Shown in pieces: positions 4,857-5,701 of a DNA stretch of 5,701 bases. The DNA is taken from positions 1 to 5,701 of the forward strand of contig DWWI01000111.1 in assembly GCA_019119745.1 (NCBI GenBank), in the 5' to 3' direction. The notes beneath the pieces were generated by a model. That model was not told where the DNA came from. It was given only the letters and a program-made list of their open reading frames with translations, and ran no database searches. Each line of letters opens with the position of its first letter. Position 1 is the stretch's first letter. The DNA is from Candidatus Mediterraneibacter gallistercoris (GTDB lineage Bacteria; Bacillota_A; Clostridia; Lachnospirales; Lachnospiraceae). A program made the translations under genes and the position numbers.

Positions 4857-5701
4857 ATGAGCTATAAAAGACTGACTCCGTGCATCTTTATCGACAGCGG
4901 GAAGGCAGTGCAGTGGTTTGACGACAGGACACTGTTGTCTGATGACGTTGTCTCCCTTGCGAAGCAGTACTGCGACAGAGGTGCGGATGAACTGATTGTC
5001 TTTGACCTGTCTACATCCGATGAGGAACATGACGAGGCAATAGACCTGATAAAGAAAATGAACCGGGTGATCAGCATTCCTATGATCGCCGGAGGAAATA
5101 TACGCCGCGCCGAGGATGTAAAGAAAATCCTCTATGCGGGTGCAAAACGCGCAATCCTCAATTTCTCAAAAGCACTTTCTTTTGATCTGATCGAGGAAGT
5201 TTCCAAGCGTTTCGGAAAGGAGAGAATCGCAGTTTCTCTTAATGATTTTGATACACTGTTCAAGCAGCAGCATCTGATCGAGGAGTATAGTACTGAAATC
5301 GTATTTATGCATCGTCTGGATCTCAACTCGGTTATGAACATCACCAAGCTCCCCTGCGTCGTCCTCACGGATACGATGGAGCAGAGTGAGATCTTGAGAA
5401 TATTAAAATGCGAAGGGATCAAAGGTGTATCCGGGCTTTTCATCAGCAGCCTGAACATGGATTTTAACGAATTTAAAGAAATCTGTGCAGATGCCGGCAT
5501 TAAAATGACGTCATTTGAGAGTATACTGGATTTCTCTGAGTTCAAGCTGAATTCCGACGGTCTGATTCCTGTCATTGTACAGGATTACAAGACAAATGAA
5601 GTTCTTATGATGGCATATATGAATGAAGAGGCGTTTGATCACACGGTAAAAACCGGACGTATGACCTATTACAGCCGCAGCAGACAGTGCCAGTGGGTAA
5701 A
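4857..5701 (+). CDS. hisI: Degenerate HisF-like barrel fused to HisI phosphoribosyl-AMP cyclohydrolase (3' end cut)
   Basis: The visible 281 codons are open to the window edge. Residues about 234-281 are the start of HisI, which opens the adenine ring of phosphoribosyl-AMP: GLIPVIVQDYKTNEVLMMAY, then YYSRSRQCQW. The zinc-binding Cys residues and a possible HisE domain lie beyond the window. Residues 1-225 follow the HisF/HisA barrel almost without gaps in the first half: KRLTPC (4-9), GADELIVFDLSTS (42-54), IPMIAGGNI (74-82), GAKRAILN (95-102) and RIAVSLND (123-130). Compared with Thermotoga HisF, catalytic D11 is F11, D130 aligns with N129, K19 is Q19, G82 is N81 and T104 is F103. The second half is about 30 residues shorter and lacks the DGT and SGG phosphate-binding motifs. 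The barrel is thus unlikely to be an active cyclase. AGGAG (4841-4845) precedes the ATG by 11 bases. HisI assignment is firm; the role of the barrel is unknown. Confidence 0.88.
   Translation, partial: MSYKRLTPCIFIDSGKAVQWFDDRTLLSDDVVSLAKQYCDRGADELIVFDLSTSDEEHDEAIDLIKKMNRVISIPMIAGGNIRRAEDVKKILYAGAKRAILNFSKALSFDLIEEVSKRFGKERIAVSLNDFDTLFKQQHLIEEYSTEIVFMHRLDLNSVMNITKLPCVVLTDTMEQSEILRILKCEGIKGVSGLFISSLNMDFNEFKEICADAGIKMTSFESILDFSEFKLNSDGLIPVIVQDYKTNEVLMMAYMNEEAFDHTVKTGRMTYYSRSRQCQWV

Noticed and set aside
4857..5560. HisF pseudogene read into hisI by a sequencing error or frameshift
   Set aside because: One frame runs from a good ribosome binding site through the barrel into HisI without a stop, and the substitutions are at functional sites while the core barrel pattern is preserved.
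5132..5575. 147-codon open frame on the minus strand
   Set aside because: It lies opposite the HisF-like/HisI gene, is rich in Ser, Leu and Ile as expected of a mirrored frame, and resembles no known family.

Overview
The window is a piece of a low-to-middle GC Firmicutes chromosome, most likely a gut-type clostridial member of the Lachnospiraceae (inference). The support is a RecU-type Holliday junction resolvase, which is a Firmicutes protein; the two-subunit HisZ plus short HisG form of ATP phosphoribosyltransferase; strong AGGAGG-like ribosome binding sites before every gene; and a consensus housekeeping promoter. All genes lie on the + strand and nearly all of the sequence is coding.

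Layout. Positions 1-342 hold the 3' end of an RluA-family rRNA pseudouridine synthase gene. It overlaps by 43 bases with recU (300-836). A 96-base gap follows, containing a perfect TTGACA-17-TATAAT promoter and, just downstream of the predicted transcription start, a 22-base dyad that looks like an operator. A histidine biosynthesis operon then runs to the end of the window: hisZ (933-2171), hisG (2197-2844), hisD (2884-4182), hisB (4194-4784), and a last gene, cut by the window edge, that begins at 4857.

How the genes work together. HisZ and short HisG form the feedback-regulated first enzyme of the pathway. HisB (dehydratase) and HisD (last two oxidations) supply later steps. The last gene ends, as far as visible, in the start of a HisI phosphoribosyl-AMP cyclohydrolase domain, the third step. 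hisC, hisH, hisA and a canonical hisF are not in the window and may lie downstream or elsewhere.

The most unusual item is that last gene. About 225 residues with the HisF/HisA barrel pattern precede the HisI domain in one uninterrupted frame. The barrel has Phe in place of the first catalytic Asp and Asn in place of the second, and it lacks most of the phosphate-binding glycines. It therefore looks like a catalytically dead HisF paralogue reused as a fused partner of HisI. The second item worth checking is the palindrome at the promoter, whose centre resembles a Trp-repressor-type site. Everything else looks like ordinary core metabolism and housekeeping.
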